Part shown: positions 8,229-17,942 of the stretch, piece by piece
Layout of the letters: every line of letters starts with the position of its first letter
How positions within the stretch are numbered: position 1 is the stretch's first letter
From: CAYMCO01 sp964388955
GTDB taxonomy: Bacteria; Chloroflexota; Anaerolineae; Anaerolineales; E44-bin32
Reading direction: 5' to 3'
Length of the DNA: 64,000 bases
NCBI GenBank assembly: GCA_964388955.1
Contig: CAYMCO010000004.1
Location: 62,001 to 126,000 of the forward strand
The notes under the pieces: generated by a model
Told to the model about the DNA's origin: nothing
The model's input: the letters and a program-made list of their open reading frames with translations, nothing else
The model's database searches: none
Program-made: the position numbers and the translations under genes

Positions 8229-10829
8229 CTATGGACCAGGAAACAACAGCGTGGGTATGAAGAATGGCGTGATGAAGATAAGCGGAGTAATCACCGGCCC
8301 GGGTGTGTATGTCACGGTGGGTGTGGGGCTGGTCGTAGGCGTGAGGGTGATTGTCGGGCTTGGGGTGGGTGTCAAGGTGGGCACCTGGCCCGGATCGGGG
8401 TCGCTCGCATCCGGTGTCCCATCGCCGTCGGTATCCGCATTGGCCGGGTCCCAACCGCTCTCGACCTCCGTCCCGTCCTTGATGCCATCCTTATCCGTGT
8501 CCGGGTCCAGCGGGTCGGTACCCCATGCCAACTCGGCCCCGTCGTCCAAGCCATCTTCGTCCGTGTCGCGCTTATCCGGCAGCGTGTTGTAGACCGCCAG
8601 CTCATCCCCGTTCGAGAGCCCATCGCGGTCGTCGTCGGCCGCAAGCCATCCGGCTGTTTGCGTCGCGGCTTGGACAGCAAGAGCATCGTGTTCCAGTGTG
8701 GCGGCCACCGCGGCATCCAGGGTCTGCTGCACGCTCGTCTCGGCCTCCACCCCGCTCATGTACAACATCACCGCCGCGGCCGCCCCGACGACGAGAGCGG
8801 CGATGAAGATCGAAAGCAGCCAACGCGGGATGAGGGCCCGACTGACCACCTCCCCGCTGAACGACTGCCCCCCCACATCCTGACCCGCCACATTGACTGA
8901 GAAGCTGTGCGTCTTGCTCCCGCCCACCCAGCGCCGCCTGCGAGGTCCGGCCTGGTACGAAGCAGCTGCCACCTCCCCTGCTGGCACTTCCAGATCCGCA
9001 TGTTTGGGCAGGAACTTGAGTTCATCCGCCCGGTCCTCCCAACCGATCTCAAACATTTGTGGGACGTTCCCCCTGTTGTGGATGTTGACCTGCGCGGTCT
9101 TCCCTGCGCGCACGCTCTGCGGCTTCAATACCGCCGCGAATTCCCGGTAGGGCGCGACACTCACAGCCAGGTCCACGGAGGCGACCTGGTGAGGGTCATC
9201 CTGGCTCGCGACCAGCACCGTCACCGGATATTTCCCGGCCTTGCTCTCAGGTGTGCGCGGTGGCTTGACGGTCAGCTGGATCTCCTTCTGGACTCCTGGC
9301 ATCAGACGCACCGGTGGGGATGGCATCACCCAGGTATTAGGGATCCCGGTGATGCCGACGTTGAAGTGATCTACGACCGGGCCCTGGTTCAGGACTGTGG
9401 CGGTCACACTGGCGGAATCCCCCGCCTCGACGCGCATTTCCTGGGCGTCAACGAATATCGCCACGCGCCCCTCCCCGGCGCTGGTGCGGATCATGGACGG
9501 ATCGGCGATGGTGCCGTCCGGCCGGTACATAACGCCGGAGGACGCCGGCTGACGGCGATTGAGTTCCAACCGCACGTCTCCAATGCGCAGAGTCTGCCCG
9601 AGCGCCCAGGTTTCGGGAACGCTAGGCAAAAGCTGAATATCGTCGAGGTAAGTTCCTGTCTCGCTGTTCAGGTCTATCACCTGGTAGTCTTGGCCGGTGA
9701 AAGCGACGCGCGCATGGTGATCGGCCACTCCCTCCCTATCGATGACCAAGTCATTGTCCGACGCGCTGCCGATGCGCACACCCTGGGAGCCGAGGATCGC
9801 GGTGCGTACATCGCCTTCCGGAAAATGGGCCGCCACGTGATCCCGCTGAAGCTCGGTCTCCATCCGACGAGGCGGGGTGACCTGCTCCTGCTCATCGGGC
9901 TCATCTTCTCCCCGATGGATCTCGGGTGCCAGACTGACGGCCTCTTCCACAATCGTCGGCATGACTTCAGCCGAGACTTCGCGCCGGGAATCGCTCAGCG
10001 CCCGGGCCAGGTTCTTCGAATCTTGATACCGTTTTGCCGGGTCCTTTTCCAACGCCTCGAGGATGACGTCCTGGAGAGATTCGGACAGATTCGGGTTGAG
10101 CGAGCGCGGCTCCGGCGGTTCCACCTGTGTGTGGAAGCGGATGGCTTCTGTGATTGTGCGGGCTGGGAAGGGAAGCCGGCCCACAGCCAATTCGAACAGT
10201 AGGATTCCGAGAGAATACACATCACTTCTCGAGTCGGTTGGTTTTCCCTCCGCTTGCTCAGGGGACATATAGGCGGGGGTGCCCATGGAGGAGCCGGAGA
10301 GCGTCTCGAGGCCGCTGCCCACCAATTTGGCCAGCCCGAGATCGGTCAGCACCGGTCGGTAGGGCAGTCGCCCGCTCGCCTCGGTCTTCAGCATGATGTT
10401 CTCTGGCTTCAGATCCCGATGCAGCACTCCCTTGCGGTGGGCATAATCCACTGCCAAGCTGACCTGCCGCACCAGCTCGACGGCCTCATCCAGCGCGATC
10501 CATTTCCCCTCCCGCTTGAGACGTTTCAACATCGTGCGCAAGTTCGCCCCCGGAATGAACTCCATCACGATGTATAGGTGATCCAGCGCCTCCCCGAAAT
10601 CGTAGACCTGCACTATGCCCGGATGGTCCAGTTGGGCAGCCGTTCTGGCCTCCTGCAGGAATCGGTCCTGGAAGTCCGGCCGTCGGGCGATGTGGGGGTG
10701 CATGACCTTGATCGCCACATCACGCTGCAATGTGACATCGTGCCCCTTGAAGACAGCACCCATGCCCCCCTCGCCCAGCAAGGAGACCACCCGGTACCGC
10801 CCCAGCGATTTGCCGATCAATTCCTTCAT
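8229..10829 (-). CDS. Membrane Ser/Thr protein kinase with FHA domain and extracellular Asp-rich repeats
   Basis: An 866-residue Hanks-type kinase. The kinase domain covers about residues 11-275, with the glycine loop GEGGMGAVFKG, Lys41 in VAIK, catalytic HRDLKPEN (137-144) and a DLG in place of DFG. An FHA domain follows (about 345-435: VRIGSASDNDLVI, then DHHARV), then Ig-like segments and one membrane span at about 666-691. Outside lie thrombospondin type 3-like calcium repeats (about 732-814, with DTDEDGLDDG and DTDKDGIKDG) and a Thr-Pro-rich tail. Start 10829 is chosen because GGAG lies eight bases upstream; 10835 and 10886 are alternatives. Ig-like domains placed before the only strong membrane span would be cytoplasmic under this topology, which is unusual, so the topology needs care. 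It probably senses envelope state and phosphorylates cytoplasmic targets. Confidence 0.92.
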   Translation of the reverse strand: MKELIGKSLGRYRVVSLLGEGGMGAVFKGHDVTLQRDVAIKVMHPHIARRPDFQDRFLQEARTAAQLDHPGIVQVYDFGEALDHLYIVMEFIPGANLRTMLKRLKREGKWIALDEAVELVRQVSLAVDYAHRKGVLHRDLKPENIMLKTEASGRLPYRPVLTDLGLAKLVGSGLETLSGSSMGTPAYMSPEQAEGKPTDSRSDVYSLGILLFELAVGRLPFPARTITEAIRFHTQVEPPEPRSLNPNLSESLQDVILEALEKDPAKRYQDSKNLARALSDSRREVSAEVMPTIVEEAVSLAPEIHRGEDEPDEQEQVTPPRRMETELQRDHVAAHFPEGDVRTAILGSQGVRIGSASDNDLVIDREGVADHHARVAFTGQDYQVIDLNSETGTYLDDIQLLPSVPETWALGQTLRIGDVRLELNRRQPASSGVMYRPDGTIADPSMIRTSAGEGRVAIFVDAQEMRVEAGDSASVTATVLNQGPVVDHFNVGITGIPNTWVMPSPPVRLMPGVQKEIQLTVKPPRTPESKAGKYPVTVLVASQDDPHQVASVDLAVSVAPYREFAAVLKPQSVRAGKTAQVNIHNRGNVPQMFEIGWEDRADELKFLPKHADLEVPAGEVAAASYQAGPRRRRWVGGSKTHSFSVNVAGQDVGGQSFSGEVVSRALIPRWLLSIFIAALVVGAAAAVMLYMSGVEAETSVQQTLDAAVAATLEHDALAVQAATQTAGWLAADDDRDGLSNGDELAVYNTLPDKRDTDEDGLDDGAELAWGTDPLDPDTDKDGIKDGTEVESGWDPANADTDGDGTPDASDPDPGQVPTLTPTPSPTITLTPTTSPTPTVTYTPGPVITPLIFITPFFIPTLLFPGP

Positions 10830-10935
10830 GTGCATCGCTCCAATCACATTCGGTGCAGCCTTCTCTTTGCCGCCGGTATGCACCATGCCTTTCTCGATAC
10901 GAACAGGTTACGCCTCGGGGGCCATCCGCATGAGT

Positions 10936-13560
10936 TCAATCGATGAAGACGCAGACCGGATCCTCGCTCACAGATCGTCGCGGCGAACTCCCGGCACCAT
11001 TGAACGCCTCCACCTCGTAGGTCAGAAAGTAATATGGCGCGTCGTTGTCTGCAAAACTGGTTGTATTCGCTGAGAGAGTGGCGATTCGATCGCCATTGCG
11101 GTATATCCGAAATCCTTCCTCGGTGGATGAATTGTCTATCCATGTGAGCGTGTTGGTGTGTTCAATTCTAGTGCATACACTGCTGATGCGCAGCCTGCGG
11201 ACGGGCTCGGGTGGAGTAACGACGCATGCCTCCCCCTCCCTCACGGAGCCTGTCGGGGAGCTGCCAGCGTCATTGAAAGCCTCAATCTGATAGGTGAAGG
11301 GCCCCCCGAAGGGCGGATTGTCCGTGAAGCTCGTGACATTGGGAGCCAATGCCTTGAGCAAAGAGCCATCCCGATACACACGGAACCCGGCTTCCATATC
11401 CGAATTATCCTCCCATTTTAGGACAATGCTGTGCCCCTGCCGGCTGCACGAGCGGTTGCCGATCCTGAAATCTCCCGGAGTGGGCGGTGGCACCGATATT
11501 GGGTCAACACACGCAGAGACGCCCTCCACAGTCGTCAGATCCCAGGGCACCCAGCACTTGCCGGCCCCCTCCGCCAGCTCGACATACCACCACCAGTCGA
11601 AGAGGTCGCGACCAATCATGGTGGCGACGTCACCCGCTTCCATATACGTCACGGGCTCAAAGCCAATCGCCGGACCCAAACGGCAGTATGCATTCTTATC
11701 GGCGACGACTGATGGCGGTGGCCCGGCACAAGGATCGATGGCGATCGGCCGGTACGCCGGCGGATCTTCGATATTGCCCGCGCCGTCCGTTGAGGAGGCC
11801 AACACAAGATATCTCCCCGGCCCGCTGCCAAAATCCTCCTCCGTCTCCGATGGGGGAGGCGCCGGTTTGTCACCCGCCTGCAAAGTGAAGGGCTCTGAGT
11901 ATGTCTGCCACGTCGTCCCCGCATCGAGACTGTACTCGATGCGGTCGATGCCACTTAGATCGGTGCTGAACAACTCGACGGTGACGTCACCGTACCAGAC
12001 ACCCTCTGGCGAGCTCGGCCCGCTTACGTTGATAACAGTCCTCGGCGGAACGATATCCCTGACAGGTGTGCCGAGAAGCGCGCCGGTCCCGGGACGATCG
12101 ATTCGCGCGACCGCCACCCCCAAGTTCAGATTTATCTCCGCCGACAACGGCACCCACCCCTCCCCGCCAAAGCCGAACCAGTAGAACTCCAGACTGGTGG
12201 GCTCCAGATCTGCAAGCTTGTCCAAGGCAAACGGGATTTGGACAATCAGAGGGGGATCGAATTGGAACACTGGCTTTCCAAATATGTCGAAGCCCGAAAT
12301 CGTGAAGCCATCGCCGACTCCCACTTTGCCCGGTGACTTGGGGGGATCCGAAGTCGATTTCCAGTGCAGTGTCCCCCCAGGGGGGAGTGCGCCCGGCGGC
12401 GCGCACAAGGTTGCCGCCTGTCGAGCCTCGTTCAGATAGCCGCTCAGATCCAGGCGTCCGCCTCCATTCTCCGCAACCTGCCCTGAAACGCCGAGCGGAT
12501 GGATCCACAGGTAGGGGCTGGCGCTGGCTGCGTGGCCATACTCCGAACCTTGCGCGTCGGTGATACTCGAGTTCTGGCCCCAGGGGTCCGCAGGATAGTC
12601 GGGACTGGGGGCGAAGCCGTAGGGATCAACGGCTTCGTCGAGTGGGAAGAGCCCGTCCTTGTTTGCGTCAAATCGCACCTCGAAATGCAGATGATGGCCG
12701 GTGCTCCAGCCCGTGTTGCCCATGGTGCCCACTCGGGTGCCCGCGACGATTGGCTCCCCGATCTGGCCCCGCATGGCCTCGAAATACTTGTCCGGATGTA
12801 GATGCCAGTAGATGGTGACAAAGTCGCCCACCCCTTCGATCGTGTGTTTGATCTTGACATACAGCGCCCCCGACGCCTCATGTTTCCCCGCATAGAGCAC
12901 CTCGCCATTGGCGGCCGCGAACACAGGCGTGGTGGGTTCTCGGGGGACGAATGTCGAGAAATCGTAAGCAGGATGGCCGCTGTACCAGGTCTGGCTTCCC
13001 GGCCACAGTATGCCATCATAGATCAGGATATTCTCGCCGATCGGCGGTTCGGCGGGCTCCCGGCCACGGCTGCCAGCCGGATAGAGAGGCAGCAGGTGAT
13101 CGAAGTAGCTGTTGATCCGCCCGCCAGCGAAGGATCGCTGGCTGGCCTCCCTGAATTGCTCATCCGTCCCCCCGAACTGCTCATTGCCGCCGTCATAAGG
13201 GAATGGCAGCTCCAAGAAGCCGATCGTGGCATAGATCTGACCTCCGATTTCCTCCCCCTCCTGAGCCGGGATTTCACCGATATCGATCCCTTGCAGCAGC
13301 ACCATTGGTGGGAGATCGCAACTGAACGGTGTGGGGCTCGGCGCGATTGTCGCGCTCGGGGTTTGGCTCGGGGAGGCAAAAGTGGCCGCCCGGCGGGTCT
13401 CAACCCGCTCGGCCTCGACCGTGGCCCCCGACGGCAGCTCGCTCCCCTGGGACGCTGTTGCGCCGGCGGCTGGGCCACCTTTGGCGCCGCATGCCGCCAG
13501 CAATAGACCCTGAACAAGAGAGAGAAGGAGCAGGGGGGCAGAACCGGTGGGCTGAGGCAT
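10936..13560 (-). CDS. Lipoprotein M23 (LytM) peptidase with SH3 and fibronectin III-like domains
   Basis: An 874-residue exported protein. The lipobox LLAAC places the lipid-modified Cys at residue 24. The M23 domain (about residues 190-330) has the first zinc site in HPAYDFS (His...Asp) and the His-x-His pair in GHHLHFEVRF; GTRVGTMGNTGWSTG precedes it as in active LytM enzymes. Later parts contain an Ig/FnIII-like segment (RTVINVSGPSSPEG), an SH3-like segment (KNAYCRLGPAIGF to KCWVPWDL) and two FnIII-type repeats at the C-terminus (GFRVYRDGSLL and GFRIYRNGDRI). The start at 13560 rather than 13602 is chosen because the signal peptide begins there. Expected role: cleavage of peptidoglycan cross-bridges, anchored at the membrane. 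It is upstream of the kinase gene on the same strand, 106 bases apart, so they may be co-transcribed. Confidence 0.9.
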   Translation of the reverse strand: MPQPTGSAPLLLLSLVQGLLLAACGAKGGPAAGATASQGSELPSGATVEAERVETRRAATFASPSQTPSATIAPSPTPFSCDLPPMVLLQGIDIGEIPAQEGEEIGGQIYATIGFLELPFPYDGGNEQFGGTDEQFREASQRSFAGGRINSYFDHLLPLYPAGSRGREPAEPPIGENILIYDGILWPGSQTWYSGHPAYDFSTFVPREPTTPVFAAANGEVLYAGKHEASGALYVKIKHTIEGVGDFVTIYWHLHPDKYFEAMRGQIGEPIVAGTRVGTMGNTGWSTGHHLHFEVRFDANKDGLFPLDEAVDPYGFAPSPDYPADPWGQNSSITDAQGSEYGHAASASPYLWIHPLGVSGQVAENGGGRLDLSGYLNEARQAATLCAPPGALPPGGTLHWKSTSDPPKSPGKVGVGDGFTISGFDIFGKPVFQFDPPLIVQIPFALDKLADLEPTSLEFYWFGFGGEGWVPLSAEINLNLGVAVARIDRPGTGALLGTPVRDIVPPRTVINVSGPSSPEGVWYGDVTVELFSTDLSGIDRIEYSLDAGTTWQTYSEPFTLQAGDKPAPPPSETEEDFGSGPGRYLVLASSTDGAGNIEDPPAYRPIAIDPCAGPPPSVVADKNAYCRLGPAIGFEPVTYMEAGDVATMIGRDLFDWWWYVELAEGAGKCWVPWDLTTVEGVSACVDPISVPPPTPGDFRIGNRSCSRQGHSIVLKWEDNSDMEAGFRVYRDGSLLKALAPNVTSFTDNPPFGGPFTYQIEAFNDAGSSPTGSVREGEACVVTPPEPVRRLRISSVCTRIEHTNTLTWIDNSSTEEGFRIYRNGDRIATLSANTTSFADNDAPYYFLTYEVEAFNGAGSSPRRSVSEDPVCVFID

Positions 13561-14556
13561 TGCAGCTCCGTCATTACAATTACGAGCGGATTCAGCCGAC
13601 ATCGGGGATGCCTCCCGTCAAAGCGAGACCACCTCCACCTGGCCTGGGGCGCGACCCCCCAGTCAATCGCAAGCACACCCTCGGGCAGAGGGGGCCGACA
13701 CGCCCATCCAGGCTATCGAATTTGGTGTCGCTATCCTGGCCCTGAATGAAATCTTACCACCTAGAGTATATCGCCACTTCCACCGCTCAGCTTGGCCTGC
13801 CTTGGGAACATGGGCGGCCAACAAGAACCCAACCCCTTCCAGAACCCACCACCTGGCCATCGGCGAATGCCCCCTTTCGGATCGCCTGCCCGCCTTTTGT
13901 CACCTCCCTGGCCCGGGTTGGGAAAAGTCTATATGCTGGATCTTCTTAGTATACTATCCTTCTCTTCGATCGCGGCGCCGGCTATGGATTCTCAAACGCT
14001 TGGAGGGCACCCATGCGGCGAGAGTGTTCCAACTTGGGGGCAAGGCCCTCCGGGGTGCGCTTGAACCAGGTGCCTTGCAGTTCGAGGCCCAGGCATGCAC
14101 ATACCCCCTCCCCCTTTGCTCCCCCTCCCCCAACTTGCCTGGACCGCCCTCCGCGGTGGGCTTGTCGTTGGGTGAGGGGGAGAGGTCCCTGGGGGACGGG
14201 GCAGTGCCGCTCCCCCGTCCCCTCGTTCAATCAGCCCCTCCCCCCGCGCCACCTCCGATGGTTGATAAGTCAAAGCCGTGCGCGGGGGGAGGGGTCCGGG
14301 GTGGGGGGGCCGAAAAGCGCCGGCGGCAGGGAAAACGCCGCCGCCGCGAGCCTGCGCCATCGGGCCGTGCGGAGATGGTAGGGCGACGAAGGGCCGGTGC
14401 GGCTTCATTCTTCAAGTGCGTCTACCCTTTGAAATGGAACGCTCCCCACGCGGCCAGCCGTGTTGGTCCCCGCCACCCTGCGCGTGTAGAATCAAGATGT
14501 CACGATGATCATGTGACGGATGGAAGCTGCAGACACCTTAGCTCTGAGGGTTGCTT
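13561..14556. other. Long intergenic region dominated by GC-rich repeat
   Basis: About one kilobase between a minus-strand and a plus-strand gene. Open frames across it (such as 13802-14725) are Arg/Pro-rich translations of C- or G-runs and not genes. It holds repeat copy A (listed separately), the divergent promoters and the leader of the ammonia-lyase gene. Confidence 0.65.
14025..14460 (+). repeat. Dispersed GC-rich repeat, copy A
   Basis: The first 106 bases (14025-14130, beginning TGTTCCAACTTGGGGG) match copy B at 21149-21254 almost base for base. The following C-rich and G-rich blocks (CTCCCCCTCCCCCAAC, GAGGGGGAGAGGTCC) recur inverted near 35020-35120, and the end with GAAATGGAACGCTCCCC matches, inverted, the motif TGTTCCATTTCAGGGGG at about 34264. 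It codes for nothing recognisable. Confidence 0.75.
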
Positions 14557-16134
14557 ATGCTTGAGTTATCTGGAGAGTCTCTGTCCCTTGAGGACGTGTT
14601 CGACGTGGCGCGGGCGGGCCGGGAGATTGCCCCGCTTTCCGAGGCGGTCAAGCAGTCGATGCGCGCCAGCCAGCGATGGGTCCAAAAGGCCATGTTGCAG
14701 CGAGGGGAGACTATCTACGGGGTAAACACCGGGGTCGGGCCGTTGGCGGGTACGCATATTCGGCCCGAGGAGAGCAAGCTGCTTTCGCGCAAGATTATTC
14801 TTTCCTGCCTGGTCGGCGTCGGGGATCCGCTTCCGGAGGATGTGGTACGAGCGATGATGCTGATCCGCGCCAATACACTGGTCAAGGGTCGCTCCGCGGT
14901 GCGGCCCGTAGTGGCACAGACCGTGATCGATATGCTCAATGCCGGTGTGACCCCCCACGTTCCTGGCAAGGGCTCCTTGGGCGCCAGCGGCGATTTAGCC
15001 CCGCTGGCGCACGTGGCAGTGGTCATGACCCGCGATCTTGAGGGAGCAGGGGACGATTATAGCGGAAGAGCCTGGTTCGGAGGCGAGTTGCTGTCCGGTG
15101 CGGAGGCGATGGCGCGGGCTGGGATCGAGCGCATTGTTCCGGAGGCCAAAGACGGACTGGCGCTCACCAACGGCACCAACTTCATGGCCGCGGCGGCGGC
15201 TTTGACCCTCGTGGACGGGGAGAACCTGGTGCGCCATGCGGAGGTCGCCGCCGCCCTGTCGATGGAAGCGCTGACGGCCCTCTCGGAAGCCCTTCATCCC
15301 GCCCTGCATGAGGCCAACGGCCAGCCCGGGCAGGTCGTCACCGCCGCCAACCTGCGGCGGCTCCTGGAAGGGAGCCGGTTGGTGGATTCAGATCTCTCCC
15401 GCGTGCAGGATGCCTACAGCTTGCGCTGCACGCCCCAAGTGATCGGCCCCGTGCGCGACGTGCTGGCGTTTCTGCGGAAAAGGGTGGTCGGGGCGGTCAA
15501 CTCCGCCACGGACAATCCCTTGGTGTTCGTCGATTTGCCCGCCAGCCGGCCGAGGAAAGCGATCTCCGGCGGCAATTTTCACGGCAGCGGCTTGGCGATG
15601 TGGCTGGATCTGCTCGCCATTGCGTTGTCCCAGGTGGGCAATATCGCTGAACGGCGCACCTTCCGTCTGGTGACTCCCGAACTCAGCAACGGTCTGCCGT
15701 CAATGCTGGTCCCCAAACCGGGCCTGGACAGCGGGCTGATGATGCCGCAGTACACCTCCGCCGCGCTGGTGTCGGACAACAAGACTCTGGCCCATCCCGA
15801 CAGCGTCGATTCCATCCCCTCGGGGGCGAACCAAGAGGATCATGTCAGCATGGGCGCCAATGCTGCCCGGCACGCCATGGAGGTAGCCGAGAACCTGCGT
15901 GACATCCTCGCCATCGAGCTCCTAACGGCTGCCCAAGGGATCTATCTGCGTCCAGATGGCCCGGAGCGGCTGGCCGCCGCGACGGCCGCCGCCTACGGCG
16001 AGATCCGCTCCCGGGTGGCACCCCTCGAACACGACCGCCAGTTCGACGGGGATATCCAGGCGCTCGGCTCCCTGATCTCCTCGAGGCAGCTGCTGCGAGC
16101 CGTCGAGCAGAAAACGGGCCGTGCACTGGCCTGA
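14557..16134 (+). CDS. Aromatic amino acid (histidine-type) ammonia-lyase
   Basis: A 525-residue MIO enzyme of the HAL/PAL/TAL family. Ala143-Ser144-Gly145 in GSLGASGDLAPLAH forms the electrophilic MIO group; Tyr54 (YGVNTGVG) is the catalytic tyrosine; NPLVF, GGNFHG and SGANQEDHVSMG are the other active-site segments. It removes ammonia from an aromatic amino acid to give an enoate. The QEDH motif is histidinase-like, but the substrate-selecting His of HutH (LSH) is Cys84-Leu85 here (LSCLVG), and GGNFHG lacks the AEPVA that follows in HutH, so histidine is not assured; phenylalanine, tyrosine or another substrate is possible. No other hut gene is adjacent. ATG at 14557 with CTGAGGG upstream is preferred to TTG at 14551. 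Confidence 0.9.
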   Translation: MLELSGESLSLEDVFDVARAGREIAPLSEAVKQSMRASQRWVQKAMLQRGETIYGVNTGVGPLAGTHIRPEESKLLSRKIILSCLVGVGDPLPEDVVRAMMLIRANTLVKGRSAVRPVVAQTVIDMLNAGVTPHVPGKGSLGASGDLAPLAHVAVVMTRDLEGAGDDYSGRAWFGGELLSGAEAMARAGIERIVPEAKDGLALTNGTNFMAAAAALTLVDGENLVRHAEVAAALSMEALTALSEALHPALHEANGQPGQVVTAANLRRLLEGSRLVDSDLSRVQDAYSLRCTPQVIGPVRDVLAFLRKRVVGAVNSATDNPLVFVDLPASRPRKAISGGNFHGSGLAMWLDLLAIALSQVGNIAERRTFRLVTPELSNGLPSMLVPKPGLDSGLMMPQYTSAALVSDNKTLAHPDSVDSIPSGANQEDHVSMGANAARHAMEVAENLRDILAIELLTAAQGIYLRPDGPERLAAATAAAYGEIRSRVAPLEHDRQFDGDIQALGSLISSRQLLRAVEQKTGRALA

Positions 16135-16308
16135 CAGGGGACGTATTCCCCGGGCTGCGTCTTGGGTGACCGATGGCCTTGTGGCGCGCCCATCCCATTT
16201 CCGCGACCTCCCAAGGTATGATAGAGTGAAGCGCCCGCTTCAGATCCAGGGGTGCTGGTTCTCTTGGCCCTGAGGCGAAATGCCACAGATCCGCGCACGG
16301 GAGGCAAC

Positions 16309-17280
16309 ATGACAAGAATCGCTGTCCTGACCAGCGGGGGGGATGCTCCCGGGATGAACGCCGCCATCCGAGCCGTGGTGCGGACCGGGATCTACAAAGG
16401 CTGGGAAGTCTATGGCGTGCGCAACGGCTACTCGGGTTTGATCGCTGGCCGCATCAGCCTTCTCGGGCCCAGAGATGTGGGCGGCATCATGCAGCAGGGC
16501 GGCACCATCTTGGGCTGCGCCCGGTGTCCAGAATTCCGCACAGAGGAGGGGCGCGCGGATGCCATTCGCCAGCTCAACCGCAGCGAGATCGAGGCTCTGG
16601 TGGTCATCGGCGGCAACGGGTCACAAACCGGCGCCTATTATCTCTCCGAGTTGGGGTTCCCGGTGGTGGGTGTGGCTTCCACAATCGACAACGATCTGTA
16701 CGGGTCAGACATCACCATCGGGGTGGACACGGCGCTTGGGATCTCGCTCGAAGCCATCGATCGGCTGAAGGTGACCGCTTCATCGCACAAGCGCGCCTTC
16801 CTCGTTGAGGTCATGGGCAGGAACTGTGGCTACTTGGCCCTGATGTCCGGCATCGCTGGGGGCGCCGAATCTATCGTCATCCCCGAGGTGGAGACCCACC
16901 CTGAAGCCGTGGCCGCCGATATCCGGCATGCCTATGAGCGCGGCAAAGCACACGCCCTGGTGGTGGTCGCGGAAGGCGCGAAATATGATGCCCCCGCCTT
17001 GGCCCAGTACTTCAAAGAGCATCAAGAGCGATTGGGGTTCGACTTGCGCGTGACCACGTTGGGACATGTGCAGCGCGGGGGTGCGCCGGGACCTTTCGAT
17101 CGGTTACTGGCCACTCGCTTCGGAGCCGCGGCCACGGATTCACTCGCCCAGGGCAAACACGGCATCCTGATAGGTCATATCCAGGGCGAAATCGCCAGCA
17201 CGCCGCTCGATGAAGTCGTCGCCGGGGAGAAGCAACTGGATCTCGGTCTGTTGGATCTGGCGCGCGCTCTCGACGGCTAA
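16309..17280 (+). CDS. pfkA: 6-phosphofructokinase
   Basis: A 323-residue protein of standard length that phosphorylates fructose 6-phosphate in glycolysis. The N-terminal TSGGDAPGMNA loop binds nucleotide, TIDND at 125-129 carries catalytic Asp127, and VEVMGRNCGYLA is the substrate region. Gly104 in GGNGS (101-105) is the ATP-type residue, PPi-type enzymes having Asp there. The preceding residue is Asn103 where the bacterial ATP enzyme has Asp103, which helps hold magnesium. The PG before TIDND is replaced by AS. These changes occur in some PFK subgroups, so phosphoryl donor and regulation deserve caution. The ATG at 16309 has GGGAGG eight bases before it. Confidence 0.92.
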   Translation: MTRIAVLTSGGDAPGMNAAIRAVVRTGIYKGWEVYGVRNGYSGLIAGRISLLGPRDVGGIMQQGGTILGCARCPEFRTEEGRADAIRQLNRSEIEALVVIGGNGSQTGAYYLSELGFPVVGVASTIDNDLYGSDITIGVDTALGISLEAIDRLKVTASSHKRAFLVEVMGRNCGYLALMSGIAGGAESIVIPEVETHPEAVAADIRHAYERGKAHALVVVAEGAKYDAPALAQYFKEHQERLGFDLRVTTLGHVQRGGAPGPFDRLLATRFGAAATDSLAQGKHGILIGHIQGEIASTPLDEVVAGEKQLDLGLLDLARALDG

Positions 17281-17290
17281 TCATCAAGCA

Positions 17291-17350
17291 GAGAGTTCAG
17301 CGCCCGGACTCACTTCGTGATTGATCTCGATCAAGCGCGGGCGCTCTCTC
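17291..17350. terminator. Stem-loop between convergent genes
   Basis: AGCGCCCG (17299-17306) pairs with CGGGCGCT (17338-17345), and GAGAG (17291-17295) with CTCTC just after it. The loop is long and no clean T tract follows. It lies between the 3' ends of pfkA and the DinB gene. Confidence 0.45.
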
Positions 17351-17432
17351 CCATCCGGCCCTCGCGCGATTCCCGGGAGAGGACGGGCCATGTTGGCCCA
17401 AATCCAGCTTGCATCGGGCCGGCGCCCCGGCC

Positions 17433-17942
17433 TCACCAATCGCCCGCATACTTCGCCTCATACGGCGCAAGCCGTTCCCGGTCATACAGATATTGCAGCT
17501 CCACCAACTGGCGCAGATGAAGCAGGTCGTGTACCACCCAGGAAGCCAGGATATCCCCGGCGCGAATCACTCCGAATTGTGCCTTATACTCCCGGTCCCA
17601 ATCCGAAGGGGGCAGATTTCTCAGCCATTCGAGCGAGCGCTCCCGGGCGGAGAGGAGATTCCAAACCGAGGATTCAAGCACCCGTTCATTGTAATGCCGC
17701 TCGGTGACCCAGCCCTCGGGGTCAATCGGCGGCCATTCTTCACCCGGGCGATACAGTGTGTAGTCGATGCGCAGCCGGAAATCCTCCATCTCCTCATCAT
17801 ACAGATGGTTGATCACCTCCAGCACGGACCAGGCGGCCTCATCTGGCTTCCAACGCGCCTGCTCGTCTGACACCCCCTCCACCATCGTTTCGATCCGGCC
17901 CGCGTTCGCAGCCAGGGCCCGCTGGCACCACGCTACATCCAT
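17433..17942 (-). CDS. DinB-family metal-binding protein
   Basis: A 169-residue four-helix protein of the DinB/YfiT type. The expected metal-ligand histidines are visible: one in EVINHLYDEE and two in VVHDLLHLRQ near the C-terminus. Many members are thiol-dependent transferases (bacillithiol, mycothiol or glutathione) or unassigned; no substrate can be deduced. The start at 17942 is the first ATG after a plausible AAGGAT site; the longer frame runs into the cbiO gene and was rejected. It lies 133 bases downstream of cbiO on the same strand. Confidence 0.85.
   Translation of the reverse strand: MDVAWCQRALAANAGRIETMVEGVSDEQARWKPDEAAWSVLEVINHLYDEEMEDFRLRIDYTLYRPGEEWPPIDPEGWVTERHYNERVLESSVWNLLSARERSLEWLRNLPPSDWDREYKAQFGVIRAGDILASWVVHDLLHLRQLVELQYLYDRERLAPYEAKYAGDW

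Noticed and set aside
11294..12184. Plus-strand 296-codon frame
   Set aside because: Shadow of the M23 lipoprotein gene on the minus strand.
13802..14725. Plus-strand 307-codon frame
   Set aside because: Translation of the GC-rich repeat into Arg/Pro-rich peptide; overlaps the ammonia-lyase start in the wrong frame.
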